From Ascidia mentula (Eukaryota > Chordata > Ascidiacea > Phlebobranchia > Ascidiidae), in NCBI GenBank assembly GCA_947561715.1, contig OX387201.1, forward strand, positions 15,080,001-15,144,000: a stretch of DNA of 64,000 bases, given 5' to 3'. The translations under genes and the position numbers were made by a program. Below, in pieces: positions 1-12,724 of this stretch (positions are counted from its first letter, which is position 1; each line of letters begins with the position of its first letter). The notes under the pieces are model-generated. The model was given only the letters and a program-made list of their open reading frames with translations. It did no database searches and was not told where the DNA came from.

Positions 1-1500
1 CATCAAAGTTTGTATTTTCATTATTTCTCTTCACCTTGTTTCAACAAAAAAGAAGTAACAATTGTTGCCATACCGCCAATAATTGTGAGATTTGTTTTTA
101 TTACTGGGCGTTTTTAGGCATGTTTAATTTTCATTAACTTTTGTCCCAAAAAATGCAGTTGAGTACAAGCGTTTTTAGTCAACGGCATTTCGCTTCTGTT
201 CTCAAATCACGACTATAGAAAGGTCATGCTGAATTTTTTGTCAAATTATGGCATTATTTCATCGCATTCCTTTTCAGTCGTCCTTATTTTTTGGTTTCAA
301 GGTTCGCTTGCATTGCAGCAAAGACATTGCGGCCAAGCTGGATCAGCCACATTCCCTGATAAGCCGGAGCAAGATCTAAAAGATTAGGCTCCCATATTCG
401 GTTTCACGTCGTTAGTAATCCTGCCTAGCGTCAAGAATGAACAAAACGTCATTTGTTTGTAGGAGGAAAACCACAGATAATGATGCACCTGATGTCAAAG
501 TGATCATTGCAATAGACTTTTGCGCCACGAACCACTTCGCAAATATTTGTGTTTTTGTGCAATTGTGTGCAAACGATACAGATCGAATTTAATCACGGTA
601 TAACAACTTTCCAATACCTTGCGCGGTAAAACGCTGTGTAAACTTCATATGCGTTTTTTTTTGGTCACAGGATTTAACTAAAAATTTGTTTCTGAAGTTA
701 AGCAGTTTTTTCACCACACCGGGATTTGAACCCTGTTTTTTTGAATTTTTATTGAAAAATGAACGATAAATGGCGAAGAAAAGAAGAAAGGCAACATTCT
801 TACAGGCGAGAAATCCGCACAGATATTTCCAAATATTTCCAATTGCATATCAGCGCACGGCGATAGTGCAGTGACACCTTGTGGCAAGTATCGAAGACAA
901 AGACCACACAAACAAACGAAATTCAATATTTGGACAATTTATGGATAGGATCACAATTGTTCACACTTTGTACATTTATTGTGAAGCACTTTATTGAGCA
1001 AGGTATTTACATACTTCGGCCAATTAGTTTTTATAAAAGATCGCTGGAAAATGTATTTTGACTAAATTTTGTTATGCGTGCGATATAAATGTTTCAAGAG
1101 GCGAAGTTAAATTTATGTTAAAACGTTGCAATGGTACCGAGGACATGAAAAAGTAGCAACCGCTAACGTAAAGTTTGATTTGGGACTGTTGCCCAAAATG
1201 CTATATTGCAAATTTGAGAAAATTCTGTAAAGCATGACATGGATCTGTTGATGGGTGTTGTATTCTACGAATGGCATAAACATTTGTGATATGGTTGAAA
1301 GATTAAACCTTGTAAATTACTGCTTGAATATTTTGATATTAGCATAATAACATGCATCAATGATAGGTTATTTTCAAAATATCAAAAAAATTCGTTTTCA
1401 TCTTGAGGATTCTTTTTAAGAATTTCTTGTAACTAACCGGCCGACCCATCAGTTTTGATTTGGCATACCTCACAACAAACATGACGCGTTTCACAACAAA
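1..1500. other. Intergenic, nothing recognised
   Basis: AT-rich sequence with no open frame I can tie to a family. A tRNA B-box-like string (read on the minus strand) lies near 713-733, but no tRNA cloverleaf can be drawn around it. I see no exon with convincing splice sites and protein-like composition. Confidence 0.5.
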
Positions 1501-1502
1501 TT

Positions 1503-1855
1503 TGCCTATGTCGTTTAGAATTTTATTTGCGACCGAAAACGCATGTTTGACTCTATGGTGGCTAAGGATCGGCGAAATTAACTCAAATTGACAGTTGCCC
1601 GCCTGCAATTTGAACATTTTCATAACAAGCGACTTGAAATTATGCACACAAATATTAGATGCCAGTAAACAAATGAACAATAAAAACCAAATTGGCGCAT
1701 GTCCTTTAGTTTTTTATTCGCGAACGAAAACGCATGTTTGAGACTATGGTGGCTAAGGTTCTGCGGAAATAATTGATTTTGAGAGTTGACCGCCTGCGAT
1801 GGTGCTCGAAGAATTTTTGACATTTTTATATCAAGTGACTTTGAACTTTACACAC
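1503..1855. repeat. Two-copy ~190-bp tandem repeat
   Basis: A segment starting near 1505 recurs, diverged, from about 1697. Both copies share a core reading GAAAACGCATGTTTGA followed by CTATGGTGGCTAAGG, then a CCGCCTGC block and a tail ending in CACACAAATA. The short minus-strand open frames here are by-products of the repeat. I see no coding role. Confidence 0.6.
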
Positions 1856-1912
1856 AAATAACAGATTCTGTTTCCACTATGAACAACATATTTGTGTCGG
1901 ACTAATGGTATT

Positions 1913-2145
1913 ACAACACAGTGATTAACGGATCAACGGCATTTGTAGTCGAATTTTGTTTCACAAACAAATTTTGTTTCCCACTATGTACAACACAGTG
2001 ATTAACGGATTAAATACATTTATAAACGAATTTTGTTTGTAAAACAAATTTTGTTTCCCATTATATACAACACAGTGATTAACGGATCAAAGGCATTTGT
2101 AATCGAATTTTGTTTCGAAAACAAATTTTAATTCATGCTATGTTA
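1913..2145. repeat. 77-bp tandem repeat, three copies
   Basis: Units begin at 1913, 1990 and 2067, each opening with ACAACACAGTGATTAACGGA and closing with an ATTTTGTTTC-rich stretch. The third unit ends in a diverged tail. Spacing is exactly 77 bp twice. It is a small minisatellite next to the 190-bp repeat. Confidence 0.7.
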
Positions 2146-2149
2146 ATTC

Positions 2150-3640
2150 ATGCTATGTTGCAACTTTTTGCATTTTTGAATAGATAATATCAGTTATCAC
2201 AGTATATATAGACGTAAGTTATACTTACTGAGGCGTTTCAACTTTAAATTAAGAAACGTTTTGCTTCAACATATGCCCTACTCAAACATATTTCGCACAG
2301 CGTTTGTTTCGTGTGATAGTGGATGAAAATCTAGTTTGTTTTGGATTAATTCGTATGACATGTTCCAACAGATTAGTTTGATCAATTAATTGTTAAAGAT
2401 TTCTGATTTAGGAACAATCCTTAACCCCGGCCCCATTATCTCACGTTTGGACCAACATTGTCCAATTTATCCGATAGTGTTGATTTAAATAGCTCATTTG
2501 ACACCTGTATAACCTAGCATTTTTATTGCATAATATGTTACAGCACGTTTGCGTAACGCTTCTAATTTTAAGTATGGCCCTCTACCCCCATCATGTGGCC
2601 AGTCGTCGTCAAGAATTTTGTTCCCCAAATTCGATTACAAAATTCGTTTACAAAATTTCAATTTTGTTTCCCACCATTACAAAGGTCAACGCCGCATCGC
2701 TGGGTATGGGCATTTTCGACCACCACATATCCCCTTTACATGGTTGCCTTTACAATTTATACAAACCTCATCACGGCTGATGAGTTCATAGGAAAAGGTA
2801 AGACCAGGCATGAGCCTCGTTTTTTTCAGTAAGAATATTGCAGCAAAGGAATCACTGAAGACAATGTCTTCCACCGCAGCGAATGCAATCGCTCGCTCTG
2901 CACAGGTTGACTGTTGCTAATTTATCCATTTGAGGGCCCACTCAGCCTTCTTGCGAACACTTCTTGCGAACACTCTTGCGAGCATAGTTTCGATCGCCTT
3001 GGACAGGTACTTCCTGTAACCTTGAACAGGTAATTCCTTTTTAGATAAAAGGTTGACGATTGATGTTAGGCTTACAAAACTATGGTGGTGTTGCAGAACA
3101 TGCCAACATAACAAAATGCCTATTAGGAATTCACAAAACAGAGCAACATTCATTGAAAAATTATCATATTGTTAATGTGAAATATGTAAACTAAATACCT
3201 CTCTTGACTGTCTCGTGCATAAGTATTGATCAAAAGAGAGTACATCTCGGAATGAATATTCTCAATTGCAATTTGGAAGCCATAGAAAAATCTGGCTTCA
3301 GTCACTTGTATTTCTTGAGAAAAACGTTCGACCTAATTGTAACAATTCATTTTACCAAACCATACAAGCTTGTTGAAAGTTGTTTGTAAGATTTGAGTAA
3401 CTTACGAGATTCTCATCAACTATCCGGCAGAGAATTTTGCACCTCTTCCACTGTTCAAAAGGAAGCCTCTGCTTTTCTTGTACATTCTCCATATGTCATG
3501 ATATTGACAAGGAAAAATGACAAATCGTCGTGCGTTGTCACGAAGCAATGGCCCAATATCCCTGTCGCTCTACAAAACAATAAACAATATCTAAATTGTA
3601 GTTATGTTTTAAGTCCGTTTAGTTTTTACTACAGCATGAG
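2150..3640. other. Intergenic, no supported gene
   Basis: Several 60-87-codon frames on both strands overlap one another around 2526-2874 and 2917-3656. None has a family motif, a consistent splice partner or a protein-like bias. I found nothing assignable. Confidence 0.4.
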
Positions 3641-4140
3641 ATTTACAAAAAAATGAACGGACACAAAAATGATATTCGGCACAACAACTACGAGAAACCG
3701 GTAGGAGCTCATTTCAACGAGCCTGGCCACAGTGTTGAAGACTTGAGGGTCATGGTGCTATAGAAGGTTAAGAGAAGAACGAGACTAGCGAGAGAGTCGG
3801 CAGAACAACGCCACATCGAAAAATTTGACTCCATCAACCACGGTCTCAATAGAGACTGGGGCTTTATGAGTCATTATACGCACTAAGATGCCACGGGCAC
3901 TCAGTGACCAACAATGATCACCTCTTCGTGCGTTTTTCCTTTTTTTCTTTCTTGTTTTTAGCGCTGTTACCGCATTTTATTTGACACGTTATTTGCTGCA
4001 CCTGAAGAAGCGAGATCAATCTCGCGAAAGCTCGTGCTATTAAAATAGTTTCATAGTCAGTCTCTTATAAAAGCAGTGCACAAGCAAGCATATAGTCATA
4101 GATCAGAGACTGACACGACAAATTGAAGAAATTGAACGTT
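3640..4140 (+). mobile_element. Penelope-like retroelement 3' remnant (GIY-YIG end)
   Basis: From about 3653 to 3886 the + strand encodes the C-terminal part of a GIY-YIG endonuclease of the kind fused to Penelope-like reverse transcriptases. The recognisable pieces are NGHKNDIR, then PVGAHFN, PGHS and DLRVMVL, and a terminal GLNRDWG. The reading frame is broken and no reverse transcriptase is present, so this is a dead 3' fragment. The non-coding tail contains a T-rich stretch (3940-3960), a hammerhead-like motif (3998-4037) and the phrase CATAGATCAGAGACTGACAC (4098-4117). Pieces of the same tail recur inside host introns at 6.43-6.61 kb and 20.87-21.19 kb. Confidence 0.7.
3998..4037 (+). 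ncRNA. Hammerhead-ribozyme-like motif
   Basis: Core CTGAAGA lies at 4002-4008. Helix II is a perfect 6-bp stem, GCGAGA (4010-4015) with TCTCGC (4020-4025), closed by TCAA. GAAA follows at 4026-4029, then a self-complementary AGCT (4029-4032) that would serve as a dimeric helix III, and C4033 as the expected cleavage residue. Helix I is GCAC (3998-4001) with GTGC (4034-4037). One extra A (4009) sits between core and helix II, so activity is uncertain. Hammerhead motifs are known from Penelope-like elements, which fits the flanking remnant. Confidence 0.55.
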
Positions 4141-4885
4141 AATATTGTATGGCAGAATTATCATATATTTATTTCAACTCTCAACATGTGCGTGTTTTTT
4201 GCCCTTAAATTGAACCGTAGCAGTTATTATAAGGTTTCTAATTTCCATGGAAAATAGGCAGGGCCGCCTATTTATGAAACCAGTATGCGCAGATATCGTT
4301 TTCACAACCTTTCGCAACCCAATAACAAGACAGGTTTCACACTCGGGTTAGTAGAAATATACGGACCAAGGTAGGGACATAGGAGTGAGATGGTGAAACA
4401 CATCCTGTTGTGTTGCTGGGAATGTGGAGATGTTTTGTGTTCGTTCTTCAACACGGAGGTAAAAACACGGCGTGACCTCACCGTTTGGAGTTAAAAGGTT
4501 GGCATTAGATGTGAATAAATGTGTTCAACAGGTTGGCCGTTGGTACCAGGTGGTGTTAGCACATAAATATATTTATTGGAACAAAGAGTGTAATTTCGTA
4601 TATAAATCAGTGATTCTCAGCTACTTAGACGTAAGAATCATAAGCAAAGCTTCAAGTTTGTAAGAAGTCGCATAAAAACGACACAAGTTGTCAAGAAATG
4701 ACTTGAAGAGAAAAACAAACCAACAGAACGCAGCAAAATTACACAAGTAGCTGTTGAGAATCAACTGCTTTAAATCATTTAAAAAAAACAGTTTCCTGTG
4801 CATTTTAGTAGTAAATTTAATGTCTCTGTAACAGGTATTAATATTTGCTAAAATATAATAAACATGCGTTGCAGGATATTGTTTA
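4141..4885. other. Intergenic / upstream of the adhesion GPCR
   Basis: No gene recognised. The interval should contain the promoter and 5' UTR of the GPCR starting near 4.9 kb, but I cannot point to a convincing TATA box or initiator. Confidence 0.35.
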
Positions 4886-4919
4886 AATGTGTAAGTTCAT
4901 CAGTGGAACCGGGGGGGAA

Positions 4920-7900
4920 ATGACGCAACTTTGGATTTTTTTTCCATTATTTTTGTTCACTTTACCTCCTGCTTGTTCGGAAAGTAAGTTTTTGTTTCAA
5001 AAACATTTATTTTTGGCGTTTGAATATGTTGATGATTTATTTGAAGGAATACAAATTGAAGCAGAATTTAACAAGGTCGAAATTTATCCACCAATCCGAT
5101 GTGGGGAAACGATTAACGTACAGAGTACGTATCTATGCTCACCAATGAAAACACAAATATCTCATATTTCAACTTGATTTATTTGCAGATAACACGTTGA
5201 ATGCAATCAACATTACATACAACCCTGATAACCGTGATATCCGTAAGTATTCAAAACATTACTTGTGAAACATTTATTTGTATTTCGATTATTTCCAAAC
5301 GAGAAACACAAACAAACCTACAGCATTCGTTAAACTCATTATGGAAACTTCTACTTATTAAACTCAATAATTGATCTATGACGTCATAATATTGTCACAT
5401 TATTACGAAATATGACAACAGAACGTCACAGTGACGTAACTTGTGCTTTTCATGCAGAGTATTGTCAATACACATTTCACGAGGGAAAATGTTACAACGC
5501 AAGTCAATACAAAATTGCTGCTAAAAACGGTAAGCACTTGTTTATTAGAGGTGGTTTGTATGCATTTTGTTTCCACTTTTTCGTATGAATAAGAAAACGA
5601 AACGCGTTCCATCTTTTTTTCAAACTAAAGTTTTCAAGGAGTTTTAAAGTTTTATAGAGGGAAAGAAGCTTTTTCAGAAATTTCAGTTGTTTACCGACAT
5701 TTTGGAAAGCTCCCACTTAATTCCCCACAACAAAAAACTTTGCAGATACTTCACTTGAAAAACACTGCTATATTAAGCACATCGATGAATGGAATGAAAT
5801 CTCCAAGAATCTCTACCAAAAGTTCAAGATCACGAGAAAAAGTAAAATCTAAGTTCACTTTTCAAATGTGTAATGATAAAATATTATTTCAACATTCGTT
5901 TTTTAACCCAGGGAAAGATAACAAGGTGGCGAAGTTTGAGGTTCTCCGATGCATTGAACAAGGTAATATATAAATGTATTCTCTATGAGTAATAAGAAAA
6001 TAATATTGTTCACAAATAAACAAACAAATACTAAGTAAGGTTTCATAATAAACTGTACTATTTACAGTAGGAAATCAGGAATACGCCATTACAACAGAAA
6101 AGACGAACCATGGTAATAAATACTTTAACTCGACTTGTACCAAAACTTAGGTTTTCTGCTGACTTATTGTATCTAACATAACAAAAACAAGTTTGCGTTT
6201 AAGGGTCTATATGTGTACTTTGTAATAAACTTTGTTTACAGAATGGTGTTACAACTACTCAACCGGAAAATGCTACGACTTCAACATGATTAAAGTTGCA
6301 GGTAATTTATAAACTTCCATTAGAACCCTTGCATGTAAACGGTGCCACGTGGGCCAAGCACATAGTGTTTACACAATTAATGAAGTTGCTTCCAAACGTG
6401 TAACATTGTATATGTGCAATATTTAATTTCTTCAATGCGCCGTGTCAGTCTCTGGTCTATACCTATAGCACTTGCTGGTGCACTGTCTCCATTTGCACGA
6501 GCTTTCGCGACTTTCACAATAAAATGCTTTAACGGCGCTGTTTTTAGCGAGAGAAAGCTCATGCTAATATAAATGTTTAACAGTCTCTTATGAAAACAGT
6601 GCACCAGCAAGTACTATGTGCAATCCTGTTCTGTTACATTACATGCTCTTTTTCTTGTATAATGTATTGTCAACGTTACTCTGGTAACGGCAAAACACTT
6701 CTTCACAGGAAATTGTACTTTGAAGAATTTGGACGAATTGAATCAGTTTCCGTGTTCCAGATTCACCGGTAATATTTTGTTGTTTTAATCAAGTCTTCTT
6801 TAAATGTTTCGCGACGTCTTTGTATTGAATAAAATTTCCGCGTCCTTTTGCGTTAAACAGTCGCCCATTCTTTGTTCTATTCAAATGTAATTTTGATGAA
6901 TCGAGTAAAACGCTTAACAGACCTAACAGAGTGACCCAGCATACATGTCTGTAGTTGTAGTCAGTTAAATATTACCGATAAATATTGTGTACCAACTATA
7001 CTGCTGTAATGTTGGAAATACACCTGTAAGTTTTCACTTGGTACAAACAAGTTTATGCCATAGTTTGTTGCAACAATCATCCCTTCCTTTTTACATACAG
7101 TATCAAAAAACGACGACAACCACATATTTGAGCTATCACCTTGCTTTGCCGACGACACCACAGGTAACGTTTAAACCAGCATTAAATAATCGGTGTTCCG
7201 GATAATCAGAAATCCTTAACAATGATTGTTTTTACCTCAAAGTGGAAATGCAACGACATTGTGCCAACGCAAGTGCCGTGATTCAGTTTAAAGGTAACGT
7301 GAAAGGTAAGAAACTAATATAACAGAAATTGTTGATTCCTTATCTTGAAGTGGGATGCAGTCCGATAAAAATATTCAGGTTTCTTTGATCAAAGTTTATC
7401 CACCACCACACAGCCGGACTGTGTGATTTCTCATTACTATGTTTTATTTATTGCAGATCACGCAATGTGTACTGTTTTCTACGCGACGAGTGAAAATTGC
7501 TCACATATTCAAGGTTAGGAAGTAACGACCTTTAATTCTGTTCGAGGCAAAATAAACAAACGTTCAATCATTCCATTAAATAAACAGATAAAGGATTTGA
7601 TTGTTTATTTTAAACTTAACAAGTTTACTAAAAACTTAATTTAATCGCGTTCTGTGGCGAATCTCGCGAAAAAATCAGCAGTTCAGCAACAAAGAACTTA
7701 CTTGCTCTAAACTTAGTGCAAAACACAAAACATATTTGCTTGCTTGTTGATAAAAACAAATTATCATTGTGCTGATTTACAGCATCCAGTCGCCAATCGG
7801 GAAAATATTGCAAACTTCATAAAAAGCTAAAAGGTTTGTTGCAAATTTCGGTAACTTACATAGCCAAAATTGTTATGTGACAACCTTGCAAAGCTTCTGT

Positions 7901-10367
7901 TAACATCAAAACGCATCATCTTACGTTCTTAATTCAATCGACCAACTAAACACAAGATAATTTTTTCTTAAATACTTGCGTTGAACGCATGCACTAAATG
8001 TACACATTAAGTCCCACAACATATTTTGCTTATTTTGTAGATTGCACAAAAAGTTATGGTCGTTGGTATCATTTTCCACAAACCGAAAACTGTTCCGACT
8101 TCTCATCTCGACTACAAACTTGTGTCAAGAATTCACCTGCAGTTGCTTCAAAAAACTCCCAGGATGGTGTGAAGATAGCACAAATACCAATATGACTTCA
8201 AATGTGGGAAAGCAATACTGGAGAGTGTGTCAAGGTAACAAGAGTACAACTGCCAAAAATATTGATAACAAACACCAACCGTTATACAAAAATAATCGCT
8301 TTCTGTTTTTTTTAACTTCATCCTTATGTGACGTCAGATGGAAATAACATTGCAATTCGGGTTCGTTTCTGCCCCACGTCAACCACGACCACAATCTCAG
8401 TACCAACTACCGATGCTGCGAGTTTTTCCGAACCAACCACTTCTAATCTGGAACCAACATCTAACCACCACCAATCAATGGCAACCACCAACCAACCATC
8501 AGAAACTACCCGTCTAGTTGACACAACATTAGTCAATACAACAATGGTAACAGATGGCACCACCCTCAAGCCAGGTAACAATTGTACATCACTATCAGAC
8601 ATAAGACCCGCAATTAAGCGACGTGATTATTTTCAGACCTGGTGATGGAAGCGAGTAATTTCAACCCTCAACATGCCAATGACGTAAATAATATTGAAAA
8701 TCTGATCAAACGTATTGCACTGTCTGGTCTTCCGCCAAACGAAACCATCCACGGTCATTTGTACGTTAAACGGGTTCAAATTGAAGAAGGGCAGAAGCAA
8801 TTCACCACCATGCAAGAACTTGGGTCAGCGCTCATCCAATTTACATTACAGACAGACGGGTCGGCTCAAATCGTAGCTTCTGCGTTTGTTTTCAACATAA
8901 ACTACTCACAAGTGCTTTATGGATCATCTCCCAACCGTGATTCTCTCATCAACACCGAATACATTGTTCCTAAAAATTCCACCTTCGTTGTTATTATTGG
9001 GGTAAAGGTCAACAAACCCAATAGCAAAACCACTAATGATGATGAACTTCAGGGCAATGCAAGCTACACATTATCTTCTCCTTTACAAGAAACCACCTGC
9101 AGGAAAATCAACGAGGAGAACGACAAGAAGAAAATCAACAAGATGGCGCCACTTTGTCTCTTCTTCGACCGAATGAAAAAGAAATATTCGGATCGTGGTT
9201 GCTCCACATTCAAGGATGCAGGAACTGGGAAGGTCACGTGCAAATGCAACCACCTCACCATGTTCACCGTCCTCCTGGCCGTCAAAACTACAACTATTCC
9301 AAAGCATTTGAAGGTACGAATTGTGTTCCCAACATGCCATGCAGATTGCACCAACCCTGAGTAATATTTCTGTTCTTTGTGTTTCCAGATCACCACTTAC
9401 GTCACAGAATCTGTATCCATTGTCTTCCTGGTCATCACCATAGCAACGCTGCATCGTAACCGACGCAGAGGTGACAGAGTTCCTGTTCAAATAAACTTGG
9501 CGGTGGCTCTCCTTCTTCTTCACGTGATCGATTTGTCACATGATCTCTTTACCATGCATGATCAGTCATGCATGGTGGGCACTGCAGTCAACCATATTTT
9601 CTTGCTTTGCAGTGGTAAGTGTTTGGCCCAACTAACAAGATACCTCATTTAAACCTAATCAATGTGCTGGTGTTCATTAGGAATGTGGTTTCTGATCGAG
9701 GGAATACGACTCTTCATGGCTACCTCCAATCCAATCAACTTCCAAGCATAGGATTCAAAAGATCGACTCAAGTACTTTATGATGTTCGGGTGGCTTCTTC
9801 CCGTCTTGATTGTGGGAATATCCGCACCCGTGGGATTCCACTTCGGCGTCTACATGAAACCACAGCCTTATTACGAGGCGTGCCACCAATATCAAAACAA
9901 CACTTCACCAATTCCCAAGTACGAAAGATGCTGGTTGGCTCCCGACACTCCGGTTTTCTACACTTCCGTCATCACTCCTCTTGCTCTCGTCCTTCTCATC
10001 AACCTCCTCATCATTGGGAAAACATCGTTTGTTTCTTTAACCTCCCGAAGGATGCGGAACAGAGAAGATGTCGCCGATCAGGAAGATGCAATGAGAGCTG
10101 CAAAGACGTTCATTTTCCTCTTCTTGCTGCTCGGTGGAACCTGGAGCTTGGCATTCTTCACTGGTGAGTTACGAATTTCCCAGTGTATCTTTATTAGTGT
10201 TAAAAAATCCTTGCTGTGTTTCAGGAATCGGAAACGAAATCTCGAACGAGGTTTTCATGTACATTCACAGCTTGGTGAACGGGATGCAAGGATTTGTCAT
10301 CTTTCTCATCTATTGCGTCATGGATGACGTCATCCGCTCGACGATCCTACCGTGTAGTAGGGCATGA
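4920..10367 (+). CDS. Adhesion G-protein-coupled receptor (family B2), possibly disrupted
   Basis: Multi-exon gene. Coding exons I can place: 4920-4983 (hydrophobic signal peptide starting MTQLWIFF; an upstream in-frame ATG lies at 4887), 5189-5242, 5458-5529, 5746-5841, 5912-5962, 6068-6112, 6242-6301, 6709-6768, 7101-7163, 7243-7305, 7457-7513, 7783-7833, 8041-~8241, 8338-8574 (Ser/Thr-rich stalk), 8637-9313 (GAIN domain with a GPS ending C-x-C-NHLTMF, predicted autoproteolysis between L and T), 9389-9614 (TM1-2), 9681-10163 (TM3-6) and 10225-10367 (TM7, QGFVIFLIYCV, stop). Ectodomain introns are consistently phase 1. Such receptors sit at the plasma membrane and couple adhesion to G proteins via a tethered agonist. 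Oddities: an in-frame TAG at 9749-9751 in the TM3-TM4 loop, and a frame change inside the 8041-8241 exon. Either the allele is broken or the sequence has errors. AATAAA signals lie at 10867 and 10880. Confidence 0.8.
6425..6612. mobile_element. Penelope-like element tail fragment in GPCR intron
   Basis: An intronic piece between the exons at 6242-6301 and 6709-6768 shares the CGAGCTTTCGCG and CAGTCTCTGGTCTAT phrases (in inverted sense) with the tail of the 3.64-4.14 kb remnant, and has a second GAGAAAGCTCATGC copy at about 6550. It is a short non-coding fragment. Confidence 0.5.
8637..9313 (+). other. GAIN domain and GPS cleavage motif exon
   Basis: This single 677-nt exon of the adhesion GPCR begins in phase 1 and ends in phase 0, encoding about 225 residues. 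The GPS has the expected four cysteines (CLFFDR, GCSTF, CKCNH) and the HL|T cleavage tripeptide near 9258-9266. The next exon begins directly with TM1 (ITTYVTESVSIVFLV). This domain pair defines the family assignment. Confidence 0.85.
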
Positions 10368-12720
10368 ACAGCTAAGGACATGTTCGATGAACTTTAAATT
10401 GCAAATATTCTCTCGTAATTTGTAAATCCGCGAAACCTTGTTATTGGCACAAGTGCAAGTGTTCAATAATTTACCGCAGTGTTTGTGTTACAAACAATAT
10501 CACGCTTTGTTCTTTATTCCCTGCAAATATAAAACTTTCCAGTCAACATTCGGTTGCAAATGTTAGCATTGTTTTGATCAAAGTAATACAGCTTTACCAA
10601 AACAAAATCCCCATGTCGGGTTCACATATTTAACAATTTAGTGATAATGCCATCCAACACTTTTACTTTTATATCGTTTATATTTTGTTTCTATGGTTTG
10701 GGCACTTAATATTTTATGATCTCTATGCTTTAGTATTTAAATTCCTGCCTGTATAAAAACCGTGCTGTGCAATTTTAATCGAAATTTCGCTGATTCTTTC
10801 GCTGTATTTGATTTTTCGTACCTGTAATAATTTTATAATTTTACGCAAATACAGCAAACGTTTGTGAATAAAACCGTTAAATAAAATCCCAGTTGGGGTA
10901 GGTGGAAGTTATCCTGTACAATTAGGGGAGAAAGATATGGGAGGATATAACTTTTATCGCTTAATGTCTAACATGGTGTATCACATATAGGTGTGGCCTT
11001 TGAAGACTAAATTTACCGCCTGTTCCAACATAATATTTTGCAAAATAGTTATAAAAGCAATGAGTGATTATAAAATACAAACCAGAACTAAATTGTATTA
11101 AACTTAAAAACACTGCAGCGATGCAAAGAAATAATGTTAAAATAAGGTTTTGCCCCCAAGGAGTAAATTAACCTCTGCTTGGAGCCGCTGGTGTTAGAGA
11201 TCTGTTTGTGAGGTTGTGACTGGAGGTTGAGAATCATTCGGTCAATTGCTTGAATAGTTCGTTATATATTCATTAGAAAGAGGGATATGCGAGAACCGGT
11301 TTTTGATTTCGAAAAGGAAATGTTTAGAGATCATCACGCTTTTAAGTGACTAAAATGCAATTCTCTTTTTTCAACCATGTTATTGCCGCCATTGAACTTG
11401 AATTGTCATTTTAATTAACCCATCTAATGTTGCCAGAGATTTATATCGTTAAACCCCGGAACAAGAAATCATACTACAATGACGCATCTTGTTGTTGACT
11501 AATGTAAAGGTGACAACCATGTATTGGACAAAGTAAGGTCGTTGTGAAGTGAGTTTGTGAGCTATAGATCGGCAGAAGAGCTAAAAGCTTGCTATAATAT
11601 AATGGAAATAATATTTCAAACATTTCTTGTGTTTTCCACTTAAAGGATGAGCAACCGCCCCCTCTTCCTTATTCCCTGAGTAAAATACATTACTTGTTAT
11701 AAGCTTGAATACTGCAATACAACGCAGTTACAATCCGAATAAAAAATAACCCTATTGCTAGTTCGATACAATGAGGAATTTCGTTACAAGGTTAACTGGT
11801 TCGTGCAGCTACACCTCTTTCACTGTTACCAAACGTTGCAGGTAATAAACGGATTACTGATCGCAAGGGGTCGCTATAACACAACGCCTATACATTACAG
11901 GGCAAGCAGTAATCGAAAATGAAACTGCGTTTTTGGTTGAGTTCACATCGACCTAGACCTACAAATACGCACTCTTGCTTTTTAATGATAGTCGGCATTC
12001 GGATCCACACCAAGATGTCAAACTGTTCGTGATTTGTGCCCACGATAACCTGGGTTAATATCCCGGTGTGGTGTAAAAAGCTTTTCAGTTCTAATGCTGC
12101 TTATACTAAAAATTTTGGAATTTATATACGTTTAACTATTTACGATAAGGGAAAAACCCAGAGAATAACAATGCCCTGGATGTTACGTCAGCTGTGTTTT
12201 TGTGTTTTAAGCGATGGAAAGTTTAAGTGGGTGGAGAATACTACGCGGAAGACTTGACCATCTGCATAGCAGAGCTCGGTTTATCCAAGTTCGTACAAAT
12301 CTGAAGGATACAAATGCATAACATCAAAAATTTACTGCAAAACATATTTGCATTCCATTATTTTACCAAATGCTTTAACGCAATACATTTTTTTAAATGA
12401 TGGATTTCATTACAAGCTTAACTGGTTTAAAAAACGTATTCGGATATTTCGTTTAATGTCATAGATCAGAGACAAAATGTTAGGCATGAAACAAAGTATT
12501 CGGACATTCAGGATAATCGCCTAATCCGGATAAATTTATCGAACAAATCGGTAACCGGATTAACCGAGTTCTACCGTAGTTAGAATGACAACAACTGTAT
12601 CTAATTTACCACAATATGTGGTGGCGATCAAATCAACCACTTGGCTTGTACAACGGGCCGGGGATCTCCCGTCTCTCTCAATCGATTCGTGACGAGGATA
12701 CGGAGGTCGGTCCTTCTAAA
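10368..12720. other. Intergenic, no supported gene
   Basis: After the GPCR polyadenylation signals I see only AT-rich sequence. Short frames such as 12036-12257 have no motif or splice partner. A CATAGATCAGAGAC phrase at about 12460 matches the Penelope-like tail, suggesting more retroelement dust. Confidence 0.4.
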
Positions 12721-12724
12721 ATAT

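Noticed and set aside
713-733. tRNA-like B box on the minus strand
   Set aside because: No A box, anticodon arm or acceptor stem can be folded around it.
8324-8602. Minus-strand 92-codon frame rich in Val/Asp
   Set aside because: It is the complement of the Ser/Thr-rich stalk exon of the adhesion GPCR.
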